From Planctomycetaceae bacterium (GTDB lineage Bacteria > Planctomycetota > Planctomycetia > Pirellulales > Thermoguttaceae): a stretch of DNA of 5,220 nucleotides. Location of the stretch: assembly GCA_031266315.1 (NCBI GenBank), contig JAISBG010000219.1:1-5220 (forward strand), written 5' to 3'. The notes beneath the pieces were generated by a model. The model did not search any database and was not told the DNA's origin. It saw only the letters and a list, made by a program, of their open reading frames with translations. How positions within the stretch are numbered: the stretch's first letter is position 1; every line of letters begins with the position of its first letter. The translations under genes and the position numbers were made by a program. Positions 4,820 to 5,220 of this stretch are shown one piece after another.

Positions 4820-4888
4820 CCACCAATCTTTTTTTCATGTTTTTCGTGTTCAAAAACACTTGAAAAGAAACCCTGAAATATTGCGAAA

Positions 4889-4919
4889 TCGTTACTACCT
4901 GTTTGTAAACAGGGAACGA
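4889..4919. repeat. Dyad with a 7-bp perfect core
   Basis: CCTGTTT (4898-4904) and AAACAGG (4907-4913) pair around GT. Outside them TCGTT (4889-4893) can pair with AACGA (4915-4919). The two-base gap suits a protein-binding dyad in DNA better than an RNA hairpin loop. No adjacent gene supports a role. Confidence 0.5.
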
Positions 4920-5073
4920 TATCGGGAACATGATTCAAATATTTTAAAAAATGTTTCAAAGAACTATAGAGTTGGGCGATAAAATATCCGATAAAATGGG
5001 TAAATTGCATAATAAACAGAAATGTTTTGGAAAATTATTAGAAAAAATGAATTCTGTTCATTAGCAATCATTA

Positions 5074-5113
5074 GGCAAAAAAATTTGCCAAAAAATTCGC
5101 CAAAAAAATTACC
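5074..5113. repeat. Three A-tract tandem units
   Basis: Units of about 12-14 bases, GCAAAAAAATTTGC, CAAAAAATTCGC and CAAAAAAATTACC, follow each other. The first is also a dyad GGCAAA/TTTGCC (5074-5079 with 5084-5089). Phased A-tracts with about 12-13 base spacing could bend DNA. Confidence 0.55.
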
Positions 5114-5175
5114 GTGAACGATTGACCTTTTTAACAAACAGACACAAAGGTAAAAAAATCTTATGTCCGCAACAA

Positions 5176-5201
5176 CTCTCTCTATATCACCCCCCCCCCC
5201 C
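5176..5201. repeat. CT repeat followed by a C12 homopolymer
   Basis: CTCTCTCT occupies 5176-5183 and twelve C residues occupy 5190-5201, in otherwise AT-rich DNA. Such tracts change length by slippage. No frame crossing it can be judged because the window ends 19 bases later. The exact length may also be a sequencing uncertainty. Confidence 0.85.
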
Positions 5202-5220
5202 TATTTTAACATTGAATTAA

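Larger units (their letters stand above)
4384..4829. repeat. Family A cluster: alternating palindromic units, BIME-like
   Basis: Four related units follow each other, with the motif TTGTGTTGCCTTC starting at about 4389, 4511, 4644 and 4753 (steps of about 122, 133 and 109 bases). Main-stem hairpins lie at 4447, 4578, 4689 and 4796. Their loops read GCT, AGC, GCT, AGC and their GGTGG edges switch sides, so orientation alternates plus, minus, plus, minus. Enterobacterial BIMEs have this architecture of REP palindromes in alternating orientation. Short frames crossing the cluster are repeat read-through, not genes. An extra truncated half unit sits at 4424-4440. Confidence 0.85.
4830..5220. other. 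AT-rich non-coding stretch, no gene seen
   Basis: Short frames here are not convincing: they start in repeats or lack ribosome binding sites, and composition is strongly AT-rich. The stretch contains the shared repeat flank near 4838-4857, a dyad at 4889-4919, an A-tract repeat at 5074-5113 and a CT/C tract at 5176-5201. A gene may start beyond the window. Confidence 0.6.

Noticed and set aside
4384..4829. CRISPR array
   Set aside because: The repeated units alternate in orientation, are themselves palindromic, and are spaced unevenly by 109-133 bases without unique spacers of constant length. No cas gene is present.
4734..5010. Overlapping short frames on both strands
   Set aside because: They start in repeat DNA or AT-rich spacer, overlap one another and show no recognisable protein features.

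Overview
The window looks like a bacterial chromosome segment of low to moderate GC, with AT-rich spacers. It most resembles Planctomycetota (Pirellulales-like). That placement is an inference. It rests on a secreted TPR protein and a small cysteine-containing lipoprotein whose style I associate with that phylum, and no phylogenetic marker is present beyond one tRNA. Only three protein genes and one tRNA are well supported. About 40 percent of the window is non-coding and much of that is repeat-rich.

Layout: positions 1-143 hold an inverted copy of a two-hairpin repeat (family A here), a CTAC microsatellite and a copy of a second repeat (family B). A small antitoxin-like gene follows on the minus strand (187-414) with no toxin beside it. 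The 375-base spacer after it leads to a plus-strand lipoprotein gene (790-1389). A perfect bidirectional terminator (1482-1526) separates this gene from a convergent tRNA-Leu(UAA) gene (1547-1629, minus strand) that has a clear sigma70-type promoter. A degenerate family A copy and a 113-base inverted pair of family B copies then lead directly into the stop codon of a large minus-strand gene (1979-4162) for an exported TPR protein. That gene has a good ribosome binding site and a plausible promoter. Everything from about 4240 to the end is non-coding. It includes a roughly 445-base cluster (4384-4829) in which family A units alternate in orientation, followed by AT-rich DNA with a C12 tract.

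The genes do not form an operon or an obvious pathway. The most interesting content is the repeats. Family A units carry a 10-bp stem with a 3-nt loop, a 6-7 bp stem with a 4-nt loop and a GGCAA/TTGCC mini-hairpin, and they alternate in orientation like the REP/BIME elements of enterobacteria. Two neighbouring copies differ at six positions in the main stem, and these six changes are exactly three compensatory base-pair swaps. This suggests that the folded structure is, or was, under selection. Families A and B also occur joined together, so they appear to be modules of a mosaic element. No transposase or RAYT-type gene lies in the window.
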